Part shown: one piece after another, positions 25,250 through 35,350 of the stretch
Position numbering within the stretch: the stretch's first letter is position 1
Layout of the letters: each line of letters starts with the position of its first letter
Source of the DNA: Sipunculus nudus
Lineage: Eukaryota; Annelida; Sipuncula; Golfingiida; Sipunculidae
Direction: 5' to 3'
Length of the DNA: 64,000 nt
Assembly (NCBI GenBank): GCA_026874595.1
Contig: CM049306.1
Span: 50,048,019 to 50,112,018 of the forward strand
Notes under the pieces: model-generated
Told to the model about the DNA's origin: nothing
The model's input: only the letters and a program-made list of their open reading frames with translations
The model's database searches: none
Made by a program: the position numbers and the translations under genes

Positions 25250-26720
25250 ACAGCCTGTGCCAATAGTGACAGAAAAGCCGTCACTTGATCAGGACACTAA
25301 TCCGGAAAGTCAGGAAATACCTGGTTTGTATCCTTCATGTGCTGTAACTAGATCTATGGCCATGAAAAACACACATGAGGATAATGGTCCAGATAATAAC
25401 ACTCTGGGAGTCAATAGTGACTCGTCTAATGACTCGCCCGTACAGGATGCATCATTCTCAAGGTCAGAACTTATCGCGGAACAGCATAAGGACCCTGATA
25501 TTTCATGTTTCTTTTCCAGGGCAGTTTCTAAAGATGAGCTGTCACAGAACCCAGTTTGTTTCTATGTCAAAAATGGAGCGCTTATGCGTAAATGGCGACC
25601 ACCTGATGTATGCGCTGATGATGAGTGGGCCATCAAACATCAAATAGTGATGCCGAAAAGCTTTCGCAGTGATGTTCTAAGCATGGCACATAAACCTACT
25701 TTGTCTTGCCATTTAGGTATAAATAAAACTTATCAGAAAGTTAGTACACACTTCTATTGGCCTAACCTCAGGGAAGATGTTTTACAATATTGTAAATCAT
25801 GCCATACATGCCAGATGGTAGGCAAGCCCAATCAGAATCCTCCTAAGACCCCACTTAGGCCTATTCCTGCTTTCGAGGAACCATTCAGTAGGATTATTTT
25901 TGTGTTGGACCACTGCCCAACACAAAATCTGGACATGAGTACTTACTAGGTTCCCTGTGGCAATACCATTGCGCAAAATTAATGCCAAGAGTGTTGTCAA
26001 AGCTCTGACCAAGTTTTTTTACAACTTTTGGATTACCAAAATCCGTCCAGTCTGACCAAGGGTCTAAATTTATGTCTGGCTTATTCCAACAAGTTATGCT
26101 TTAGCTAGGTATAAAACAGTACAGCTCTTCGCCATACCATCCTGAAAGTCAGGGCGCCCTCGAGCGTTTTCACCAGACATAAAAAACATGATCAGAACTT
26201 ATTGCTATAACACACAGAAGGACTGGGACGAAGGAATCCACCTATTGCTGTTTGCTGTCAGAGAATCCTTTCAAGAGTCCTTAATTTCAGTCCCTTTGAA
26301 CTAGTTTTTGGACACTCCGTTCGAGGACCATTGAAACTGCTTAAAGAAATACTCTTGTGAGAAAATCCTTATTCTCTTAGTTTACTGCAGTATGTCTCAG
26401 ACTTTTGCACTAAACAACACAATGCTTGTGAGATTGCATAGTCAAATCTTAAATCTGCATAAAGTAAAATGAATCAGAGTATGACAAGCACACTGTAAGT
26501 AGGACGTTTGAGCCTGGTGAAAAGGTCCTTGCCTTACTTCCCATCCCTGGCAGACCTATGCAAGCTAGGTATTTTGGTCTTTACATTGTTGACAAGAAAG
26601 TCAGTAATTTAAATTACATACTATTGACACCAGATAGACGTAAGAAGAAACAACTGTGCGATGTTAACATGTGGAAACCATATTATGACAGAAATAGCAC
26701 ATCAGATGTTGTACAAAATG
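25250..26720 (+). pseudogene. R1 integrase (broken), upstream of reverse transcriptase
   Basis: Integrase inserts the cDNA into the genome. The N-terminal HHCC zinc motif is clear at about 25680-25815 (H, CHLG, FYWP, then C-K-S-C-H-T-C). The core begins with the aspartate region near 25890-25910, and a second aspartate lies in a QSDQG motif near 26045. The glutamate region near 26150 and the rest of the core are crossed by several stops. The C-terminal region (26560-26690, ending CDVNMWKPYYDR) is the usual gypsy chromodomain-less tail. Reading continues into a linker rather than ending the pol gene, which shows that integrase is not last. Confidence 0.82.
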
Positions 26721-26995
26721 TTACTGCTGTAAATTGTGTAAAAACTTACCCTGACCCAGTTAAAATAGATACTGATTGTAAGTGTGATGTAGACATTCAG
26801 TGTGGTACAGTACCGTTAAAAAACCCAGACGTGCTTAACAACCTGGATACCAAACTGTCACACCTTACCGCACAAGAACAACAAGACCTCAAGAACCTGC
26901 TGCGGAATTATGAACATTTGTTTGGTGACATTCCAACGCGAACTAACATGTTGTGCCATGACGTCGATGTTGGCGAGGCAAGCGCAGTCAAGTAA
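26558..26995 (+). pseudogene. R1 integrase tail and linker to reverse transcriptase, ending in TAA
   Basis: An open frame covers the integrase C-terminus and a linker (EHLFGDIPTRT is the usual lead-in to gypsy reverse transcriptase). It closes with TAA at 26993-26995, and the reverse transcriptase lead-in resumes in the same frame directly after it. R2 has TAG at the same codon (54338-54340). Confidence 0.75.
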
Positions 26996-28007
26996 CATCC
27001 ATATAGACTGAATCCAGAAAAGCAAAAGTATCTACAGGATGAGATTCAATATTTGCTGGACAATGATTTTATTGAACCTAATAACAGTAACTGGAGTTCA
27101 CCATGTATTCTTGTGCCAAGACCTGATGGAAGTTACCGTATGTGCACAGATTATCGAAAACTGAACTCTGTCACCAAGACTGACACGTTCCCGATTCCGA
27201 GGATCAATGATTGTATTGATAGAGTCGGTAGCTCCAGATATGTTTCCAAGTTTGACTTGTTAAAAGGATTCTGGCAAGTTCCGCTGACAGAACGAGCGTT
27301 AGTCCGCATTTGTGACGCCGCAAGGACTGTACCAGTATAAAGTTATGCCGTTTGGCATGAAGAACTCGTCAGCGACGTTCCAGCGCCTCATCCATATGGT
27401 TGTCAAGGACATTCAGGTCTGCGACGCATATATTGATGACCTTATCGTGTACAGCGACACCTGGGAGAAACATCTGCAAATTCTTCGTGACCTCTTCGTA
27501 AGACTCAGTGAAGCACGTCTGACTGTCAACTTAGTAAAATCTGAGTTTTGTCATGCACAAGTAACATTTTTGGGTGATATTGTAGGGCAGGGTCAGGTAA
27601 AACCTGTTGATGCTAAGATAAGTGCTATATCAGCATTTCATAGACCAGAAAACAAAAAGCAAATAATGCGTTTTCTTGGTATGGTTGGGTACTACAGGAA
27701 GTTTTGTCCAAATGTTGCTGCTGTAGCTGAACCTTTGACTAATTTGTTAAAGAAGAAACAAAAGTTTGTATGGAATGTTCAGTGTGAAAATGCATTTCAG
27801 AATTTGAAAGCAATTCTGCAAAGTTCACCAGTTTTAGCAGCTCCAGACTTTTCTGTACCTTTTAAGTTGGATGTAGATGCTAGTGATACTGCTGCTGGTG
27901 CTGTGTTGTTACAAGAAGGCAATGATGGCATAGATCATCCAATTTGTTATTTCTCAAGAAAGTTTAATGCAAACCAGAAAAACTACTTTATATATAGTAT
28001 GTATTAA
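26996..28007 (+). pseudogene. R1 reverse transcriptase and start of RNase H (broken)
   Basis: Copies RNA to DNA. The palm motifs are visible: LVPRPDGSYRMCTDYRKLN near 27110-27170, SKFDLLKGFWQ near 27250, YKVMPFGMKN near 27340 and the catalytic YIDD box at 27429-27440. A 5-base deletion near 27297, judged against R2, shifts the frame between SKFD and YKVM. The connection and the first RNase H strand (FKLDVDASDTAAGAVL, CYFSRKFN) follow at 27860-27980. Homology ends near 27990, so most of RNase H is gone. Unlike R2, this copy keeps an intact YIDD. Confidence 0.88.
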
Positions 28008-28088
28008 GAGTACGAGACAACCATAATAAATCCAGGGCTATGAATTTAGGAAGAAGGGTTCACATAGTTCCTTCCTCCTTCCGTCATG

Positions 28089-28091
<3 letters not shown>

Positions 28092-28159
<68 letters not shown>
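28092..28159. repeat. (AT)n microsatellite
   Basis: A pure AT array between the truncated end of R1 and the DHRS11-like orphan exon. Confidence 0.95.
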
Positions 28160-28161
<2 letters not shown>

Positions 28162-28209
28162 AATATTAGCTTCAAATAGTTCATTCATGGGTATCTACCT
28201 GAGTCCTAC

Positions 28210-28305
28210 CTGAATCCCCTGCTTAACCAGCAGCTCAGCTACAGCAGCTCTGATACCGACAGACGCCCCCGTGACGAGAGCTACTCGGCCTGACCAACGC
28301 TCCAT
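28210..28305 (-). pseudogene. Orphan first exon of a DHRS11-like dehydrogenase (copy X)
   Basis: Read on the minus strand, an ATG (28303-28305) opens 32 codons that begin MERWSGRVALVTGAS and end at a CAG/GTAGG donor. This is the start of a classical short-chain dehydrogenase Rossmann fold, closest by eye to DHRS11, a cytosolic NADP(H)-dependent steroid/carbonyl reductase. The cofactor motif TGxxxGxG reads TGASVGIR, so its last glycine is lost. Compared with exon 1 of copy A, 36 bases are missing in frame just before the donor, removing the end of the second beta strand. No later exon follows on its left, where R1 and the TLR lie. It is probably a relic, although the ATG and donor are intact. 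Confidence 0.8.
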
Positions 28306-28690
28306 GATGAACAGACGATCTGTGTGCGGGGACTTGCGTGTGGCACCATCAAGGATAGACTTGTGTAAAAGCACGTGCTGTGGGCACCGTGAACCACTTG
28401 ATGAACTTACAACTGACTTGACCTGCGACCTACCGACCAATAATCATATCTGTTCTAAAGCGCTAAACACGGATTGCACACTGTCGAGTGCGCCTATTGT
28501 GTATAAATCGCTCGATCTTATATTGCAGCAGAGGTGTGTTACCGCTGTTCAGTGATACAGTCACGTGATAGAACATCACGTGACCTTTCAATTCTACAGC
28601 AATGAAAGTGCAGCAAGAGCTTATGATGCTTTGAGTCTCGAACGCTTATACATTAAAGATAATTCTATGTAGGCCTATGTATAGGTATAG

Positions 28691-28724
<34 letters not shown>

Positions 28725-29460
28725 TGTATATATATATATAATTATAAATATATATATATATATAAATATATATGTGTGTGTGTGTGTGTGTGTTAATTAA
28801 AAAAAACAACTTGCACTCGACAGGACATCTCACTATATTTCATTATAAATATGTCAGTTCAAAATGTAATACAATCAATTAAATACTCCTTTGTATGTAA
28901 AAGAGAGTGAGAGATATATATATAAATATATATATGTATATATAATATTTTGTATGTATATGTACTTTTATATGTAAAATACATGTATATAATTATGTTC
29001 ACACAAATACATGTGGTGACTAATACATATTCATAAGTATGGTTCACAAAACATTGCCATGACAATACAATGCTTAATGGGGTGTAATTCTAAGACATTG
29101 ATATAATTCCAAGACATAGATATAAAAACAGTAGTCGATACTCTAGAGCAATTCAACGAAAAAATTCCTGAAAACTTCATAGGATTCATTTCATTTATGT
29201 TCTGAACAAACACCAAAAAACACACACACACAAGCGGGAAATAACGCATACCCTAGCTTAACAGACACAAAAACTGGTAATTTTTAAATTTCCGTAAAAC
29301 ATGTCTAAATGTGCGTATCGATACTTGTCAGTTAATCAAGGAATCTCCCTTAAAATTCGCAATCTATTTGATAGATTTCTGTCCGGATGGATAAAGTTAC
29401 ACTTATCAAAAGTGGAATTACTAATTCAGCCAACTGGTTCTACGGTGCCTGATTTGGACA
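28306..29460. other. 5' flank of copy X and microsatellites
   Basis: Part of the flank (about 28440-28480, TCTAAAGCGCTAAAC) resembles the sequence upstream of exon 1 of copy A (about 46350), so the duplication included upstream DNA. (TC)n lies at 28693-28720, with (AT)n and (GT)n at 28727-28791. A dispersed repeat at 29150-29260 matches 6960-7130. Confidence 0.55.
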
Positions 29461-30621
29461 TATCTCGATCTCGAGATAACATCTCCAGATCTCGACGTAA
29501 AATTTCGCAAAAAGAATTTTAGGAAGCAACAAAAACTTTAGGAAGCAAAAAAAAAAAAAATTAATTAGGAAGCAGAAAAAAAATAGGAGGCAAAAAAAAT
29601 TTTAGGAAGCAAAAAATTAAGGTAACCCTTGCTGGGAAAGGGTCTGATAACGCCACTTTGACGTATAAACATTTTATCTACAGGCTACTTGTACACAAGG
29701 TGCTTGAGCAAGTGTTAACATACAGATAAAAACATGTACCCGAGTTATTGAAAGATCCCTAGTTGATGTTCGTTAGTGCAAGTGAAGCAATGCAATATTT
29801 GTCATTTACAGAACTCTGTACTCTCTGAATTGAAGCCGGACGTCTTTCTATTACGATCGGTGGCAATATTTGCAAACCCCCCCCCCCCCCCCCCGACCCA
29901 TGTTATAAAAACACGTGGATATATAGACAAAGACACTGCCTTTACCCAACCATGGGATTGGCTCATTTTTATGAAAGGTTTAACAGATTATGTTTACCTA
30001 GATTATGTTTATGATTACCTTTACTTCCTTAATATGTATATGCAGGGTTCGCCGGTATCACAAACATTCTATAAATAAGGCAGGTGAATAGCGGCTTTAT
30101 GACCAAAATCTGAGCATTTTGCTGAAGAAAATGATCGAGATGATAAAAATGTTTAAACCATTTATTTATTAATATAAAACATTTAGGTTGACATTTCAAT
30201 AAAAACAAAAGCTGAAAGAAATTGTACAAAAAGCGTGTTTCTATAAGAAGCTCATATTTGCTTGTATTTTTAAAATAATAAGGTACCCACAATGCATGCA
30301 TGCAGACCTAAACATTTCTATTTGAGTGATTTGACAGCCATGGCTTCGAATCCGCCGTTCAGGTAGAATGTTTCAGTTTCTTTAGGCTTTGACATCTTCC
30401 TTAAGGATATGATTAATTAAATATTTGATTTATATTGAACTTTTCTTCAACTCGCCTTATCTTAGGGGATATACAAACTTGATTGATTTTAAATTAATTA
30501 TATTGTATTACCGTTCAGTTAAACACAGTATACATGGTCTTAACGTATACTGTCCCTTTAACGTTGCTTTTCTTTTCCTCAATTCAGCTTCGAATGGTAC
30601 GTGCAATTGTTAAATATTATC

Positions 30622-30652
<31 letters not shown>

Positions 30653-30787
30653 CTTTTTTTAATTCCTAATTAGTTTTTTGCTTCCTAACACTTTTTTTGC
30701 TTCCTAATTTTTTTTTGCTGTTTAAATTTTTCTTTGCGAATTTTTAATTTTATGTCGAGACCTCGAGATGTTTTCGAGATCTCGCGG
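29461..30787. mobile_element. Foldback element with TTAGGAAGCAAAAAA subrepeats
   Basis: Two inverted arms, 29461-29622 and 30655-30786. Each has, from the outside in, a CTCGAGAT/AGATCTCG palindromic block, an AATTTCGCAAA-like spacer and three to five tandem units of TTAGGAAGC followed by A-runs. The arms face each other across about 1.0 kb with no recognisable coding sequence apart from a C18 run (29878-29895) and (AT)n at 30625-30652. No transposase is present, so the superfamily is unknown. Confidence 0.65.
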
Positions 30788-30965
30788 CTGTGAGGCCTGT
30801 GCTCTTCCCCCTGAGAAGTTGAGTCGTGCTCTTGCGAGTCAGGTTCTTGGCAGGGTGTAACTACAGCAGATGGCTGCAGACTTTCCGTTTGATTTTGATA
30901 ACAGCCGGCAAATATTAGCCGGAGTTTACTACCAACATTTTATTATGATAATGATGATTATTATT

Positions 30966-31016
<51 letters not shown>

Positions 31017-31312
31017 TCAAGAACTATATTTTGAAGGAGAGTTTATTATGATAAGAATCCATACGTGCGAAAAAGGATTACAGATAATTATAAAAAACAC
31101 GTTAATATCATTCTTTGTTATATACAGTCACATATATTACCGACAATGTGCACTCAGTCCTATCACTCAGGAAAATCACATACAAAATGCAAAGATAATA
31201 GCCAGAATGCCAAAAACAGGAAGAGAGAAACGCGCAGCCGCTGAGCACATATCCGGTTCGATATACGGGCTGGTCACCTCCGGCACTTGAACAGATTGCT
31301 AATGAATCTGAA
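30788..31312. other. Spacer with (AT)n
   Basis: Holds an (AT)n array at 30969-31013. No gene is seen. Confidence 0.5.
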
Positions 31313-31335
31313 ATAATTATTATAATAATAATAAT

Positions 31336-31377
<42 letters not shown>

Positions 31378-32350
31378 TTATTTTATAAAGCGTAAAATCC
31401 ATGATGATACATGTGTTTAGCTGCTGACCGAAGGCTTCTTAATGAAGTATAACTGTGAATAAGTTCTTGGAGGTAAAGAGGAGCTAAATTATTTATTGTC
31501 TTATACACAAGAATTAACATTTTGAATTTTACCCTTTGCACAACGGGCAGCCAATGCAGAGAATACAAAATTGGTGTAATATGATCTGATTTTGAAGCAC
31601 CCGTAATAATCCTCGCCACAGCATTCTGTATACTTTGCAATCGATTTGTTAATGATGAGGGATTTCCACACAAGAGTGTATTACAATAATCTAATTTAGA
31701 AGTAATAAAAGAAAGACTCTCTGTTCACAAGCTTTCCTATTTTTCTGATATTATTAATATGTAAATATCAAGCCTTGCAGACTGCCATTACATGGGCTTC
31801 CATAGATGCATGTGAATAAAAATAACACCAATATATCTTACTTTCGATGATGGTGTAACTTGATGAGAGCCAATGTGAAGTGTGGGTAAACCAATTTCTC
31901 TTAACAAATGTTTATGTGCAATTAATATGGCTTCTGTTTTTTCATCATTCATTTTCAATTGATGCTGGCTCATCCAGTTTTGTACAGTTGAAACACACAA
32001 TTCCATCTGGTGAATGGTACTGTCAAGTTCACTAGATTTGAATGCTACATATAACTGTGTATCATCTGCATAAAAATGATAGTTGGTTGAATTTTGACGA
32101 AGAAGGGAACCAAGGGATGATGTATATATTGTAAATAAAATAGGTCCAAGGACTGAGCCTTGTGGTATCCCACAATTTATTTGTTTTGCTCTTGAGGTAT
32201 TGCCCTTTATCTTCACAATTTGGGAACGATTTCTAAAATATGACGAAAACCATTTAAAACAGTTCCTTCAGTGTTCTTATCATACAATCATGATCAGTTG
32301 TATCAAAAGCTGCAGAGAGATCTAAATACAGTACAAAGAAAGTGTTAACC
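31313..32350 (-). mobile_element. 5'-truncated LINE (CR1/L2-like) with reverse transcriptase remains
   Basis: On the minus strand the fragment enters in the palm of a non-LTR reverse transcriptase (LDLSAAFDT near 32320), then has CGIPQGSVLGPILF near 32150 and the YADD box near 32070. The C-terminal region follows (RLQSIQNAVARI, HITPILYSLHWLPV at 31520-31640), which is typical of CR1/L2-like elements of the Jockey superfamily. Stops near 32270 and 31790 show decay. The 3' end is an (ATT)n-type tail at 31313-31380, again as in these families. The 5' portion (ORF1, endonuclease) is missing, the usual result of incomplete reverse transcription. Confidence 0.87.
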
Positions 32351-33513
32351 ACACATGAGCATCTGGCTTAACTAATCAAGTGACTGAAACAAGTGACCCA
32401 TAGGTCATGACGCTTAGTTGACGAACATGATATTGTGGCTTAATTAATTTGGGGCTGGGGATACGATTGCTGTCATATTGCGTGTCTCAAGTAAAAAAAT
32501 GCACGTACAAAACATACAGGTGACGCCACCGGTCTTTTGCAAAGGATGAAACAATGTTTGATCAATAATCACAGCTGGTTGGAAGTATACTTGAGAAACT
32601 GGCAGTACTGATATATGTCTCAACCACAGAGTACAATGGGCGGAATGTAGGATAGCGCCACCAGTCTTCAGTAATTGATAAAACTTAACATGATCAGTAC
32701 AGCTATAAGGATTCAGAACCCTGGATGAAACCACGGCTGAGAAACTGATAATTCGCTGTGTTATGACTGATACCATTACTGTCATTTTGACTATTCACAG
32801 GGGAAAAAGTGTGAACACAGGCGGCGTCACATGTTTTAAGGAAAATATATATTTACATTTCATTATTATAAACCTGAGATACTTGTCGTGTTCTGTTAGA
32901 ACGTGTTTTAAATGATGGATTGTTGAAAGAATGACGAGGCTGGTCTTTGCTTGGCGCACTTTACTCAGTTCACTTGCTTAACACTAGGTGCCGTAAAACG
33001 GTCATGTCGTAAAATTACAAAATCATACATAACAAACTTGTATATGACAATACTGATACGGTTTTTGTCCTTTGACGGTATTAAAAAGAGGAGCATATAC
33101 GTAAAAAAGAAAAGAAGAAAAAATACATCACACATGACGCTACCTGTCGTCAGCAACCGACAAATTAAGAACTAGCCATGGTCAATATACATACGACGAT
33201 TCATGACACTTGACATACCTAAGCTGTGAAAGTTAATTATAATTCAAAATAATAGGAAAAAATGCAAACAAAAATATAAGTGGCGCCATCATAGTTCAGG
33301 AACTGACGAAGCTGGTCATTATGCTAAGCAAATTTAGGTGGGGCTTTCTGTTCGTTATTAATGGATATTCTTTAGTTTTTGCATCAAATGTAACTTAAAA
33401 GAGTTCCAGTAACTCAGAGAATATATATAGATCACCAAATTCCAGGTTTTTAAGGATGGGTACGCCCCTAAGAAAATTGATTGTTAATTTGCTGTCACAC
33501 ATGATTAACTTAC
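32351..33513. repeat. Array of diverged 130-150 bp units with a GGCGCCACC core
   Basis: Variants of TGGCGCCACCAGTC recur near 32523, 32653, 32824, 33138 and 33284, each followed about 20 bases on by an AACTGA-like block. Related units are found at 46930-47360 and 62915-63100. The stretch at 32391-32430 matches the DNA flanking the foldback element at 62499-62862. Open frames here are shadows of the repeat. No gene is seen. Confidence 0.6.
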
Positions 33514-33651
33514 CGGATATCTATTTTGACTGGTTGCCTCACATATCGTGTACTTGGGGATGTCCAGTCGGAGTCTGACACTACTTGGTACATGTTCTTC
33601 CCTGAGTGTGGTCCAGAGGAGACGGTGAACTGTCCAAGGTTGTCGAAAGTC
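33514..33651 (-). CDS. Exon, probably of the MOXD1-like gene (downstream exon)
   Basis: On the minus strand this open exon has an AG acceptor before 33651 and a CG/GTAAG donor after 33514. It encodes about 45 residues beginning TFDNLGQFTVSSGPHSG and ending VRQPVKIDI. Its reading phase fits the exon at 34095-34222: GG plus G completes a glycine codon. I do not recognise the peptide itself; the assignment rests on phase, strand and a 443-bp intron. It could instead belong to an unrelated gene. Confidence 0.6.
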
Positions 33652-33722
33652 CTAAACAACCACAGGGTTTAATATATTACATTATACCAAAGTTGTACGA
33701 TTCCTAACATACCGTCAACTTT

Positions 33723-33762
<40 letters not shown>

Positions 33763-34094
33763 CTCTCTGTCTCTCTGTAAAACCTTCCCTTCTCATCTAT
33801 TCTCTCATTTTATAATAATAAATCATTGATATAATTGATACATTATAAGTAATTAATTGATCGCATTTAGGTGTAACCATGGATACAGGATTATTTTACT
33901 GGAACTTTAGGGTTTTTTTTTTTTCTTTAATTCACAAGTTTAGGAGATGGCTATAAACAATGTAATGTTGCATTACCGCCAAAGCCATCTGGCGGAGGAT
34001 ACTAAAACTTACTATGTCGGACTTCGATGCGGCCCATGCAAATACGTATTTGTTTTGAGGCACGATAATTAAGCTTTGTAAAACATAGAATTAC

Positions 34095-34222
34095 CCTACT
34101 TTGGCGTTTGCGAAAGACAGTGTTTGAGCGGGAAAGGGAACGCTTTCACAGTTGGTCATCCTGATTGCCGGATAGTAGTAGAGAAACGCCAAACACATCT
34201 CTTCCGCGGATCTCAAGCCGCC
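34095..34222 (-). CDS. Exon of a DBH-like monooxygenase (MOXD1-like)
   Basis: On the minus strand, from a TTTCAG acceptor to a GG/GTAATT donor, the exon encodes 42 residues starting GGLRSAEEMCLAFLYYYP and including NCESVP. This matches the C-terminal part of the second copper domain of DBH-like monooxygenase 1 and dopamine beta-hydroxylase, where a glycine-glycine is followed by EEMC, a tyrosine-rich strand and a cysteine of a disulfide. These enzymes hydroxylate small substrates using ascorbate and two coppers, in the secretory pathway. The copper-ligand exons were not found in this window, so this may be a fragment. The matches were made by eye. Confidence 0.75.
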
Positions 34223-34366
34223 CTGAAATAAATAAAACAAGCAAATTCGTGGAATTAATGGACCCCGCTTTGGGATCTGGTTGTCTTTCATACTTGATAA
34301 CCAACCAAAATAATGACATGTGGAGAAAATCTTGAGGGCACAACCTAATAACAACTTAAAACAGAT

Positions 34367-34510
34367 GCACTATGACAGGTGGAGCCATCTGCAGGGGAAC
34401 ATAAAAACAAATACACATTGAGAAAAAGGACCAAAAACCACTATGACATGTGGAGACATCTGCAGGCGAACATAAAAACTAAAATACACTTAGAAATCAA
34501 AACCAGTTCT
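34367..34510. repeat. Tandem pair of about 71-bp units
   Basis: ACTATGACAGGTGGAG (34369) and ACTATGACATGTGGAG (34440) start two units that both continue CATCTGCAGG...GAACATAAAAAC. Single inverted relatives occur at 20926 and 20979. Confidence 0.75.
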
Positions 34511-34989
34511 AACCGAGGTATGCATAAAAGCAATCACTGAATCAAATTTGAATGAAATCGGATAAAATGTAGGAAAGTTATCACACGGAAACGAAACCTG
34601 ATGGACGGACAGACAGAGAGACAGACAAACCTAAATCAATGTCCCCCGCATCCGCAGAGCGGCTGACAATAAAAACATTTAATAGAAACCACCATCGTTT
34701 CCATTGTCGCATATTTATTTATGCATCTCACATTTTATTCCTGTTGAGGACATGTTTTAAATTCCTCAGATTCATTTATATGGATCTTTCTATAGGTGAC
34801 ACGTTTGAAGATGGCGCGTTGTGGGTGTATTAGAAGGATGTTTGTAGTTAGTGCATCTGATTTCTCGTAGCAAATAACTCGATGATCATGTAACTAGACG
34901 CAGATGTAAGCAATAAACTCTGCTGAATTTAACAATTTTTTTTCTGATTTTTGTTTATTAATTTCCACTCGCAAACTGTCTTTTTTTTT

Positions 34990-35350
34990 TGGTTGAGGTA
35001 ACCGCCTTCATTTTTTTTAAATGCTAGCTTAACTAAGTATATGTACATCTGCAGATTTCCATTCCGGCTTCGGACTACTTGACAGGGCAGTATCACACGC
35101 TTCCTCTCATTTTATATCCTGGCGTTAACCAGGCCCGGTGACTACTGCACCTGCGGGCCCTGGGTTGGTAATCATACCACCGAGGATCCCCGAAAGGCGC
35201 ACTCGTTTGTGAGTGAAACACGGCCGTTGGGCACGACCTTCCCCTTAAGCCTGCAGAGCGCTCACCCTGGGTGGGGGCCGACCGTGAAAAACTTCACGAT
35301 CTCCCGGCTTTGAGTCCTGCGCTCTACCCCTGAGCCACAGAGGCCGGTCA
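34990..35350 (-). mobile_element. tRNA-derived SINE, copy 1
   Basis: On the minus strand the head holds TGGCTCAGGGGTAGAGC (35321-35337), an excellent RNA polymerase III A box from a tRNA. A weaker B-box region follows. The central part carries a conserved block with CGTTTGTGAGTGAAACAC (read on the plus strand near 35203). The tail ends in a GGTTGAGG / GAGGCGAT-like block. Copies 2 (39350-39600) and 3 (61205-61600) share the core and tail. Confidence 0.75.

Larger units (their letters stand above)
22333..27990 (+). mobile_element. R1: 3'-truncated Gmr1-like Ty3/gypsy retrotransposon
   Basis: Order along the plus strand: 5' LTR, primer binding site, gag with SCAN-like capsid and CCHC knuckle, aspartic protease, integrase, reverse transcriptase, then the start of RNase H. 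Integrase ahead of reverse transcriptase is the Ty1/copia order, but every domain is Ty3/gypsy-like; this combination defines the Gmr1-like group. The element breaks off near 27990 inside RNase H and has no 3' LTR. Several stops and frameshifts in gag, integrase and reverse transcriptase mean it cannot encode its proteins. R2 at 50698-56444 is a second member. Confidence 0.9.
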
